Part shown: one piece after another, positions 11,305-22,267 of the stretch
How the letters are laid out: every line of letters starts with the position of its first letter
Position numbering within the stretch: position 1 is the stretch's first letter
From: Muricea muricata
Taxonomy: Eukaryota; Cnidaria; Anthozoa; Malacalcyonacea; Plexauridae
DNA: 64,000 nt
Direction of reading: 5' to 3'
NCBI GenBank assembly: GCA_963855995.1
Contig: OY979717.1
Location: 14,217,960 to 14,281,959, forward strand
Notes under the pieces: model-generated
The model's database searches: none
Seen by the model: the letters and a program-made list of their open reading frames with translations, nothing else
What the model was told of the DNA's origin: nothing
Translations under genes and position numbers: made by a program

Positions 11305-13966
11305 TAAAGCATTCCAGTCCTTCCGAGTTCTTTTGCCGTCTATAAGTAATGAACAAAGGTAAATTACTAAGTCACAGCGTCAGTTATTTCAAACGGTATG
11401 AGCAACAAACTATAGTTCAGACTTGCATTAAGAACCCATTTCAATTGTTGTTAATGAAAAACGATCACAGATAAGAAGAGGCAAGCGACCAAAAAACAGA
11501 CTACAGTTCTAAACGTTTCTAGTTAACATATACCCTACAGTTTTAGGTGCAATACGCAGCATGCAATATTCTTTGCCGCTTATTATGTGTTATAATTAAC
11601 ACCCAAAAAACAAAATAAACAACACCGATGAAATTTTATATTCAACATCAATTTAAGCTGACAAAATTTATTGCATTATAATGAATATGCTATTATTGTT
11701 ACATGAGATATACACGCATCCACATGCATTGAGAGTTATCGACCAAACTTAAAGGCCTGATCGCAAACGAGAATGATAGTTGATGAGAGTTGCAACTCTC
11801 GATGACAAAGCTGGCCCGAATGTTTTGTCATGCTATGCAAATATTTCTGTTGGTAAAAGCATAATTTGGTATGCAATGTAGCGCTATGATATACACTATT
11901 TGTATATTTGGGGAGCACAGGAGGCGCAACCACTGAAACCAAGTCTGGTGATTGTGTTTCACATCAGATCCCTGTGCTTCGAGGGATTTTCTCCGCGAAC
12001 TCCGTTTTCCCCCTCTCTAAGAACAATAATACACTAATTAGGGTGACCATACGAATTGACAGGTTTCTAAAGGAATCGCAGCCTTAGTAATTGAAGGGAC
12101 TTCGTGTCCTGTTGCTAGTCTCCTGTTGACAGTTCTGTCACAAATCTGTATAAAACAAAACTAATCGGCCTAAAATGGCTATAAACAGTTGTCAAAAGGT
12201 AAGTTAAATTTATAAAGTTTAAATCTATATTTTTAATCTGTGCCAGTTTGATAAATCGTTATGCTGTGGACAGTGGACAACCCAACCTAGGTATCAGGAT
12301 TACCGTCAAAAAGACATTTTTCTGCGCACGAATTTTGAAAAAATGTGCGCACAAAAGTGTTGGCTTAAAATTAAATTTATTAAATAAACTGGACCCTAAT
12401 TGACTAATTTGAAACCTGTTTAATGAACGTTGAATATACCACACGTTTTGACGAGAATTCAACCAGTCCAGGATGGTTGACTCAAAGCAGCACTTTAATA
12501 GCTTGCAGATAATTTAAATTTCAAAGGGCTAAGTTTTTTTTATGCACCCTGTATTTTCTCAGAGTTTTACAACATGCACACACATGCACACGCTGTATAA
12601 TAGTCATGCTTGAAATCAATATCACGTAAAATAACATGAACGAGAATAATTTCATCTTACAACCTTGTTCAATTATCATCCTCGTTTGACCAAGCCGTAA
12701 GTTTAAGTCGTGTTAAAGTGGTGTCACTACAACTTTTAGAACAATAGCGACTTTCAGGCAATTGATTTGTTTTCTTCATAGGACGCGCGATTATGGAAAT
12801 GACTCACAGATTGTAAATTACTAGTCTCTAAGGTTCAAAGATCAACAAGCAAATGTGGATAACAATAATCATCCATTAAATTAAAGTTGTCGAGTAGATG
12901 CAATTTTCGTTAGGAATATCTAAACGGAAGAAAAATAAGAATTACCTTTTAACCAGCAAATTATAATGTAGATTGTCTCAAAAAAGTATACACTTTCAAA
13001 ATGAAATTAGCAACAATCTTATTGTATTATGTTGTCTTTAATATTCCATTTATAATATCCAATTAATGTGCATAGGCTATACATCTAGTAATTCAAAGCT
13101 ATCTAAGCTCTCAAATTTCTGCAATGGTTATGGTTGATTTCATTTTGATAGGCTATACTTTTTAGATGCTCCGTAAATTAATCGTGAGTTGGATCGTCAT
13201 ACTATGACGAATGACAAAAAAAGTATACCTTTTAAAATCAAGCTCTTGTTAGAAGTTAAAGTCCTTGGTACTTATGCTGAACTCACATGCAAAAAATCTT
13301 TTTGAAATTAAGCTTAAATCGTTACTGGAGTGGGACAATCTTATGAATCCTGCATTCTACGCTTTTATGCGTTCAGGAAGACGAATTTTGTCAAGTTCTT
13401 TCTTCATGACATTGCAAATATCACATAAATTTCCATAATATATAATACTTTTTTGATACATTTTTGTAACTCTGCTCCTTCTCGGTATATATATTGAACA
13501 TTAATTATTCGATATGCAAATAACACAACGTGTGACACTTCATAATTAGTCTATAAGGTGGATTTTTTTGTAGCATATAGCTAACAATAGAAAAAATTGA
13601 AACAGCACATGTATGTGCGTAAGTTATGATTACTCACTATAGTCTATAGTGTATAGGCCTCCTCACTAATGTGCAATAGACAAATTTGGCTAACGTTTGT
13701 TTATACCCAATTCACATTCTGAGATCACTCACATGCCCAGTTACTATTATATTAGCTTGCGGCAGCGTAACAGAGAACAAAAGTAACTACGCATTTAGAA
13801 GTATGGACATGAGTGAATAACTCGTATTCATCATTCGTATGCTTGGTTACTTTTGTTCTAATGCACTCTTCTGCAAAGTACAACAATGGTATCCAACCAT
13901 GTGAATAATTAAAAGATGGGAATTGGGTAGCAACGTAATAAACATTGTCAGGCAAATTTGTTTATA
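11305..13966. other. Interior of the CAC...GTG element, no genes seen
   Basis: AT-rich sequence with only short open frames. Near 12540-12553 the sequence TTTTTTATGCACCCTGTA looks like the right end of another mariner-type element, but I found no matching left end. Confidence 0.5.
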
Positions 13967-14789
13967 CAGGGTGTATTAAAAAAAAACTGAACAAATTTGA
14001 AATCGCTCCCAACGTCACGAAGCGGCTCAGAGTATGAAGTTTTTTTTATCAAAATGGATTGTTTGGTACTTATGATTTAGAATAAACGAAAAAATTCTGA
14101 AATTCAAATGCTTCAGATCCAGGTGGGGTGCGTATTTTAGAGCAGATTTTAAATGCCTCGCACACAAAATTTAGACACTTAAAAGTAATTTTAAGGTGGT
14201 CAATCCAAAATTTGTTAGGTGTTTTATTGCTCTGCAAAATTTCAAGAAATTTGGTTGAGTCTATAAGCGCTTCAAAACGTCTTGCAAATTCATATTTTTC
14301 CAAATAAGAATCGATTTTCATAAGAAAAGTTCTAATTTTAACTGAATGTCTCTTGGGAGCCGCATGCAAATTAGATACAGATACTTTATGCAGGCTTAAT
14401 TAATGGTAATTAAGCCTGCATAAAGCTGATTTTTCTCAAAATAGGGACGTTTGCGCGACGTTTTGAACGGCTTAGACTCAAGCAAATTTTTTGAAATTTT
14501 AAACAGCAATGCAACACTCGCTAAATTTCCCGTCCATCGAATCAAAATTACTTTTAAGCATCAAAGTTTTGTGCGCAAGCTATTTTAAACTAGTTGTAAA
14601 GGACACAACCCCCCTTCCCCCCCCCCCCCCGGTTTTGAAATTTTAAATTTCTTCTTATTTTAATATTCTATTATTACACTACATTATTAGTACCTAAACA
14701 ACCTATTTCAATAAAAACTTTGTACATTGAGGTGCTTTACAAACCTGGAGAGCGATTTCAGACTTGTTCAGTTTTTTTTATATGCCCTG
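13967..14789. mobile_element. Mariner-type non-autonomous element, 823 bp
   Basis: Left end CAGGGTGTATTAAAAAAAAA with ACTGAACAAATTTGAAATCG after it; the right end mirrors this over about 42 bp. TA flanks lie at 13965-13966 and 14790-14791. Inside, a perfect hairpin with 19-bp arms (14384-14402 and 14407-14425) and a C run near 14615. No transposase gene. Confidence 0.8.
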
Positions 14790-16778
14790 TAGTTTGATTA
14801 CTTTTAAATACATAAAGCTTGTTCAAAAGTCATTATGGGATGTGATGCTGCACGTTGTGTTATTTGGATATTCAATAAATTTGAATATCTGGACAAAGAA
14901 CAGTTAAAAATTCTATCAAAGAAGTCATATTATGATTTAAGTGACACAATGCAACTGCAATCAAGGAAATGCTGGGCGAAGTTTCGTGTTATACTAGTTA
15001 TGACTAATTGTGTGCTTGTATCAGACAATGAGAATTGGCTGGGAACATAGGTTTGCATGCACTGGGACAGGAATTCACTGGAATACAGCTAAGATTTGAC
15101 AGCCACTGGGACAATAGGTCACTGGGACAATGGAATTTTGTCAAATATTTGGCTGAGAAATGGTAATAGAACCCCCCCCCCCCCCTTCCCCACCTTCAGG
15201 ACCTTTTATAGACCTATGTCCGGGGTACTAACAGCTTTCAGGGCCCACCTAAATTGAAATATAGTTAATTATTTAAGATAGTTTCAAATATCAATAGCAA
15301 ATTGCTAATACCTGTAAGTTTATATTACAACATCATCATGTTTTAGATTCTGCTAACATTACCATTTTACAAGGAAACGAAAACAAAAGGATGATGTAAA
15401 ATGATCTTTTGTATTCAAACAAATAGTGATCAACCTCTTTATTTACTTATAAATTAATTGTCCTCATCAATCAGGAGGGATTAGGCAAACTTTGATTTTT
15501 ATCAAGGACATGGAAAATTAACATGTTTTTCACCAACCTTGATTGGATAATGTAGATACTTGAAAAGGTTTTAGTCAGTGTTTTCCTCCTTCACTCAGCT
15601 TATCTTCTCATGAGTATATAATAGCCATTCAGTCATTTACATATAGCTACTTACTGTAGTCCTAAACAATGCTGTAAATGAAGCAAAAGGGGACAAGAAT
15701 TATTTTATTCACAAGCAAGGAACTTTATTCTCTTGTTTAACACCCAGGGGGGATCATGTTCTGGAGATTATTGCACCTAATACAAGCATGAAATAAGACT
15801 TGAACCTTAGTATTCATTATGATATCAAAAATTATGTAAGTAAAATTATATCCCCAGGATTCATAGCTTAAAATTGAATAATTATGTTTATGCTAGACTT
15901 GGGTACAAGGTTTAAATCAAGATTAAAATAAACAAATTAAACTTACTGATATATATTTCATGTTTCATTCTGACGTTAAAAAAACAGACAGCAAAAAACA
16001 CTGTTTTCATACATTTGCATAACTCGTCATAAAGCTAAAGAATAGCAAAAATTAAATGGAATACTAAGGCCTTCTGGACTGAAAAGCTACAGTCCAGTAC
16101 GGACAAAGTCATGCTTCATAATTTAGTTTTTTTCACGATTAAACACAGGAAATACTATCAGCTACATCAGAATATTTCTGACAACGTATTTCGATATAAA
16201 ACTACAAGACAAATTGCTAGACACAAAAATAAAGAAACTACGTTTCAAGCAAATCGTACTAACCTTGCTTTTTGACACCCAAATTAATTTGACTTTAAAG
16301 TAGAGTCGTTTTGGGCGAAGAAGAGATTGCCATTTAGCTTCCCTGAATCCTTGTGTCATTCAAAATAAACTTCATATTTCCAGCACGTTTAAGCTTGAAT
16401 CGCCGAATATTTTTCATACAAGACGGTATATTTTTGATTTCTCAATCGTATAGCACCTCTTTTTCTTTATCTGAACGCTAAGACGGTGTGATTTTGAGCT
16501 TTTTCATGCTTAAAAAGCTTGTAATCTGTGTTTTCAAAAAAAGAATTTGTCCTCTGAAGTTCGCGGTTTTGTCGGTAAAACTAGCTATGTGATTGGTTAA
16601 TTTTCCCGCCAAGAATCATTAACCTGCAGATGCGGGCAGTAAAAGGGCGAGGTTTAGGACTTTAGGGTGAAAGGATCTCTGAACTCAGCAGATTCTTAGC
16701 AGACTATATTGGATAGCAATTGGGTAGTATATTTGTATGTTTAGTATTTATATATTATTTTTGTATTTGTATGTTTAG
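14790..16778. other. Interior of the CAC...GTG element, no genes seen
   Basis: AT-rich filler with a short ACTGGGACA direct repeat near 15058-15130 and a C run near 15170-15185. No coding region or RNA gene recognised. Confidence 0.5.
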
Positions 16779-17670
16779 TAAATTTGCTATTGTTTTTTCA
16801 GTGTGCAAATACATATGCCAATTTATTGCAAATGTGTTGGCATAAAAGTAATCATTTTACCAATCTTTGTTTATTAATAAATAATTTAGTATACGCGTAT
16901 GCATATATTTTTTTAAAACTACCTGATTTGAGATAATGTCAAAAGAAATTTGTCGGGCAAACATGGATATAGGAATATGCAATGAAAACTCGCCCATGGT
17001 CATTGTCTAGAAAATAATGTTATCGACATCATCTCATCACGCTATTTTTCTATCTTTTACCTTCGTGCTGTGAAAAAATAGAAAGTCTCTTTTTTCCGCT
17101 GAGCACGACGTAATTGTTAATGTGCTAACGTCGGTATAACTGTATAAAAAATTGGCTGCTATTGCAAAGATGATGTGAATATGATACAAATGTGGTAGTA
17201 AATTTGCTATTGTTTTTTCAGCGTGCAAATACATATGCCAATTTATTGCAAATGTGTTGGCATAAAAGTAATCATTTCACCAATCTTTGTTTATTAATAA
17301 ATAATTTAATATACGTGTATGTGTATATTTTTTTAAAACTACCTGATTTGAGATGATGTCAAAAGAAATTTGTCAGGCAAACATGGATATAGGAATATGC
17401 AATGAAAACTCGCCCATTGTCATTGTCTAGAAAATAATGTTAGCGACATGATTTCAACACGCTATTTTTTCTATCTTTTACCTTCGTGCTGTGAAAAAAT
17501 AGAAAGTCTCTTTTTTCCGCTAAGCACGTAATTGTTAATGTGCTAACGTCGGTATAACTGTATAAAAAATTGGCTGCTATTGCAAAGATGATGTGAATAT
17601 GATGCAAATATGGTAGTAAATTTGCTATTGTTTTTTCAGTGTGCAAAAACATATGCCAATTTATTGCAAA
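16779..17670. repeat. Tandem repeat, unit about 419 bp, 2.1 copies
   Basis: The word AATTTGCTATTGTTTTTTCA starts at 16781, 17201 and 17619, giving a period of 420 and 418 bp. The first two copies are nearly identical and the third is cut off near 17670. Each unit carries TTGCAA-type words like those in the subterminal regions of the host transposon. Confidence 0.85.
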
Positions 17671-18176
17671 TGTATTGAAATGATTGTATTGGTTTTATAT
17701 CTATCTATAATATTTTGGATATTTTACGCGGCCATTTTTTTGTATAAGTATTGTGTAGTTGTAAATACGCTGTTAAGAATGTGAAATTACAGTGCATCAC
17801 AGACATTAAACGGGCTCACTACTTGTCACGCGAGAGATTGTCAGGATATTGAACTATTTCGACAAGTGTAATTGAAATAATATGTTAATGCAAGTTAGAA
17901 GTTAAGAAAAAGCTTATCGAAGTCTATCGCCTTGCATTTGTCAACGCAGTATTTAAAATTTTTTTTCTACAAATTCGCTTTGTATTGGCAACAGTGCGCA
18001 AAGGTGTTACAAATATGCTAATAAAATCGTCAGCGTGCAAAGATGTTTGCAAATATGTTGCCAATGTATCTAGTTGCAAAGATAAGTTGGCAACCATTGC
18101 CAATTTCAAACACTAACTTTGCAACAAATTTGCAGGCCGTTGCAAATTTATTGCAAACTTAATTTTTCATCCCGTG

Positions 18177-18528
18177 AGAATATTCAACAGTCTACCGCCA
18201 AATATCCATGGAACGGATGTTACAATTGGACAATTTAAGTCATACTTGTTGAGATATTATCATAAGATGACTGAACTAGTATATGACTTTGAAATTCCCC
18301 AAACTTTCAAAACTGTCTGTGTAATGTCATTCCTGTCGTCCGTAGTCCAGTCTTGCAGATAAAATGTGTTGTAAGTAGATAGCCTGGTTCATCCGCTGAC
18401 CTCAGATTGCTCAGATTTTTTGCTAAATTTTACTTTTTTGGCTTTCGTTGATAGAAATTAACAAAGTCTCGAAACCGGTCAGATTTGACAAAGCTTGTAA
18501 ATGAATAAATAAATAAATAAATAAAATA
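18177..18528 (+). mobile_element. LINE 3' part resuming after the insertion
   Basis: The reading frame resumes with AGA ATA TTC and codes the usual LINE C-terminus (IFNSLPPNI, then FKSYLLRYY), stopping at TAA 18360-18362. A 3' UTR follows and ends in an AATAAATAAATAAATAAA tail near 18503-18528, the type of short-tandem tail seen in CR1/L2 elements. Confidence 0.85.
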
Positions 18529-19194
18529 AGTAGTTGACTGCATGTGCACAGAAAATTAGATATTTCAAGACCAAATACAGGGGCCCAATGTTGAATAGGG
18601 TCACTCTGTAAAAATAAAATTGTGTAATTATAATTGCAAATATTGACTTACCAATATTTAAGAATCCTTGATAGTTTCACCCTCATAGAAGAAAGGCATT
18701 TGCTTTTCTTTGTGTATCCTTGTGTTGTAAAGGCAAAAATGTACTACAAAATACTAATATACTTGTTAATATTTTCTTATTTTGTAGGACCTATCTACTG
18801 TAAGAACCTCACCTCAACATGGCATAAAGCATACATATGTAAAACAACAGAGGCAGAAATTTTATCATGTCATATCTATGATATGATGAATAATTTAATA
18901 AAATGTCAAATTCTATATTGTACAGTAGTCACTACTATTCTTAAGTTACATTGTTAATGTTAAGCTAGTAATGATACATGTAAAAAGCCAAATTGAAAAA
19001 GTTCAAAATTAGTCTTAGATTAATGCTATCTTCAATTTCCAACAGACACTTTGCATGTATTTTAGACATTCTCCTAGAATACAAAAACAACATGTAAGAG
19101 TCTGCACAAACCAGAAGTCAGATTTACAGTGTTTACTAGAAACAAAAACATAACATTGACAAAAAAGGATGTGAAGTGATTCACATTGTATACA
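18529..19194. other. No recognised feature
   Basis: AT-rich intergenic sequence. A 107-codon frame at 18634-18957 is rich in hydrophobic and Lys/Ile/Tyr codons, as expected by chance in AT-rich DNA, and matches no family I know. Confidence 0.4.
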
Positions 19195-20590
19195 TCAGCC
19201 ATTTTGAGGCCGTTAGATTTGTCAGTATTCTTACTTTTCATATATACTGAACAAAAAGTAGCCGTTGTATCATGACTTAACGGCCTCATTTTGTTCACTA
19301 AACAACAACAGTCTTGAGAAGTAGCCGTTATCTCACCGACTTAACGGCCTCATTTTTTTCACTAAATAACAACAGTCTTAAGTGTAATCTCAACGGCCGA
19401 ACAGAGTAGATTGTAGGTCTACAGAATCAAAATACCAATGAGACTACACCTGGGTTGAACGGTGCGTGGACAAAACGAGTTCGATAGAATTTGATGATAG
19501 AATCGAATACACAGTGAATGTACTTTTAAACATATATATTAAAAAATCGTTCGATGATGTAGCAACAAATAGATGAATCGTTTACAGACAAAATTGACTC
19601 GTTAATCGGTATTTGTTATCGTGTATCGTTATCGTTATCGGTTCGAACTAAATAATACGACAACAAAGAAACTATTTAACAGAGAACAATGAATCAACTA
19701 TTTGCGTGATTATATCATGAAGCACGCAAGAACATAAAAAACATGCAATTGGTTAATAGTTCGCTACCCTATAGCTTATACTGATACTCTACATGCAATA
19801 AACTACTATTGAAATATTTTCTAAATAAACATAACTTAGTATCTATAGAACGAGTTGAACACAATACTAAAATGACTGCAATGTACAAAGGAAGATCAAA
19901 CTGTAGTCACTTTGATTTACACATATGCACCGTTGACGTAATAAACCACCGCGAGCACGTAGAAAGCGACGTAGGTAGACTTTTGGCTTCACTTTACCAA
20001 AACCGATGCGTAGATACAAATTTCTCTCTTTAGAATTGATCTTTCTTTGATCACGCAATTCAAGTAACTGACTAATAGCAAGCATGCACACGAACGTTTG
20101 TAGAGTTTTAATTAATTGGCATAATTTGCGTTTAATATTAACTACGCATGCTGACGTCAGCATATGTTCGCGTTTTTAAAACTAACATTAAGAAGCAGCC
20201 GTTATCTCACGACTTAACGGCCTCGTTTTGGTTACTAAATAACAACAGTCTTGAGAAGTAGCCGTTATCTTATAACGTAACGGCCTCATTTTTTTCACTA
20301 AATAACAACAGACTTGAGAAGTAGCCGTTATCTCACGACTTCACACTCACAATTAGCAATTTAAATTATTTTCGGGCAACTGTGAATTATCCATATACTC
20401 ATATAGCGTTATAGTTCTTATAAATGTAAAGAAAATTTTACAGTTTCTAACATATTCCACAATTTTCCAGTAAAATGCTGAACAAGGCCGTAAAGTCATG
20501 AGATAACGGCTTCTTCTCAAGACTGTTTTTATTTAGTGAACAAAACGAAGCCGTTAAGTTATGAGATAACGGCTACTTCTCGTTCGGTAG
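19195..20590. repeat. Dispersed array of 63-bp units with internal palindrome
   Basis: Units containing GCCGTTA(about 10 nt)TAACGGC recur at 19261, 19324, 20198, 20261 and 20324 in direct orientation and, inverted, near 20504 and 20567. Spacing within each cluster is exactly 63 bp. The unit also carries TCACTAAATAACAACAG and TTGAGAAGTA. The sequence between the clusters (about 19390-20190) is unrelated, so this could be one element with tandem-repeat ends in opposite orientation. The repeats are degenerate and part of the unit is palindromic. No open frame of interest. Confidence 0.75.
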
Positions 20591-22258
20591 CATACATTAA
20601 TGCCGACCAAGAAAATGGCTTCTAAATCGTTCATATATACTGAACAAGATAATGGCCTAAATAGTTACTATAATAATTACCAAAACTTTGTGCACTTGGA
20701 CAACGGGATAAGTAGCCCTTCGGGACCCTGATTTTATTTCAACTTTCTACATCCAACTGATCCAAGTTATACAAAACATAATTAAATCTGTACATTCAAT
20801 GTAAAACTGTATATTCAGGCGTCAAGCTTACAAATTTTACATAGAACAACATTGAACATGAAAATTGAAAAAATAAACTTAAAAGAAAGAAACTCGAATT
20901 TTTAAATACATGTTTAATACAAAAACTTTAAATAATTCAGGCTGGTGTTCCTCATCACCTCAAAAATCTTGCAATTGTCGACATTTTCAAGACTTTATTA
21001 ATTTTCTGTCCTGTCCAAGGCCAAGTATATAATGAATAACTTCTACATCTTTGAATAAATCGTAAAAGTCCCGAAAAATTCATCAAAATCATTCTCATTG
21101 ACAAAAATAAAAATTCACTGCAAAAAGATCAACATATCATCCAGGGGGGTGTGAAAACCATTGAACTATAATATATCTGCCTGATATAACTGGAAGGATA
21201 ACTTCAGTGTTTTGAACCTGTGATTGGCTGAAGCCGGCGCGCTGGAAAATCAACATTCAAAAAGACTGGGGAGAGGTCGGATTTGGTTTTCGAGGAGTGA
21301 GATTTTTTTCACAAGTTTGTTTTCGAGCAAAAATTGGCAAGAAATACGCGGTTTTTGTCGGAGGACATCATTGTTCAGGATTCAGAACAGGTTTCCTGTG
21401 TAGTTCCAACTGTCTTACACCTATCTGTAGCAAAGAGAGAGCATTTTGACTTAAATATTTTGAAGAAATTATAAATGTTTGTACGTGTCAAAGCAAACTT
21501 TGCTCTTGAGCTAATAAAAAATATGTAATGAAACCTTTAGACAGTCCCGAACTTATTCTTTTGCAGTGAACGCCAGGTATTCCTCTTTATCCTGAACCTT
21601 TATCCTTGCTTTAACCCTTTCAAAACATGAAGAAATTGATGTTTTTTGAGTGGTGTTATTTTCGCCTAAGCAATTTGTTTATTAGTTCAGTGAACCAGCC
21701 GACTGTAGTGTAAACAATATTTTTTAAATGCATTTTTTTCGACCCTAAAACGTTCAATCTTGTTGAAACTTCGCATACGGATGTATTTTGCATGGGTTAA
21801 ATAATTCCTGTGGTTTCACGTTTTAGTTCTTACTTGAACTTTCAAAAACTCAGAAAAAGTAGCCAAAATCTGGCGGATTTTTCGTAATTTTCGTCTTTGC
21901 TTCAACGTTTTTCCGTGATTGTACGATTTTTGTCAAATTTTATAACATATTATATAAATTCAAGAGTCATTGTTTAAATATTTATGAATCTTAGAGAGCT
22001 GTTAGTACATTTAAATAAAGAATTTTACTGATACAAAAAACATTTTTTTAACGAAATTCTTTAAAAGGACTGGGTCTACCTGCAAAGTGAACACAAAGTT
22101 GGCTTCAATTCCCCCCCCTGACTTATCGTTCCAGATCTGTTATAGTTCAATCATGAGTTCAATGGTGAAAACTGCCGCGGGCTCAAAATTGAGCCTGGCT
22201 AGCGGTTACTACCTTTAGCCGTTGCCATAGATATGGCGTCAAATGGCGTGAGATGGCG
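20591..22258. other. Intergenic sequence with a weak inverted repeat
   Basis: No gene seen. Around 21155-21175 (ATTGAACTATAA...ATCTG) and 22130-22165 there is an imperfect inverted match that could be the ends of an old element of about 1 kb. The stretch TATAACTGGAAGG at 21184 recurs in the inverted-repeat element at 25661-30784, so the two may be distant relatives. Just before 22259 a short ATGGCGTCAAATGGCGTGAG duplication is seen. Confidence 0.35.
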
Positions 22259-22267
22259 TCAAATGGC

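Larger units (their letters stand above)
9849..18176. mobile_element. 8.3-kb CAC...GTG DNA transposon (CACTA/CMC-like), non-autonomous
   Basis: Termini are CACGGGATGAAAA... and ...TTTTTCATCCCGTG, flanked by AGA at 9846-9848 and 18177-18179. Removing the element and one AGA puts the LINE frame back in register exactly, which fixes the boundaries. CAC termini, a 3-bp duplication and dense subterminal repeats built on TTGCAA/TTGCCAA and GCAAAGATG (9860-10290 and 17970-18160) are typical of the CACTA/EnSpm-Chapaev group. The third and fourth bases differ from the classical CACTA, so the assignment is not final. No transposase was found; the interior holds two mariner-type elements, a tandem repeat and AT-rich filler. 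Confidence 0.8.

Noticed and set aside
12540-12553. Right end of a mariner-type element
   Set aside because: Only one terminus is visible; no matching left end within the plausible distance.
18634-18957. 107-codon open frame
   Set aside because: Composition dominated by Ile, Leu, Tyr, Lys as expected from AT-rich DNA; no domain or splice context.
19809-20163. Two overlapping opposite frames of 74 and 98 codons
   Set aside because: They overlap on opposite strands, lie between repeat clusters and have no recognisable product.
19261-20590. CRISPR-like regular repeats
   Set aside because: Units are contiguous at 63 bp with no unique spacers, some are inverted, and the context is a eukaryotic genome.
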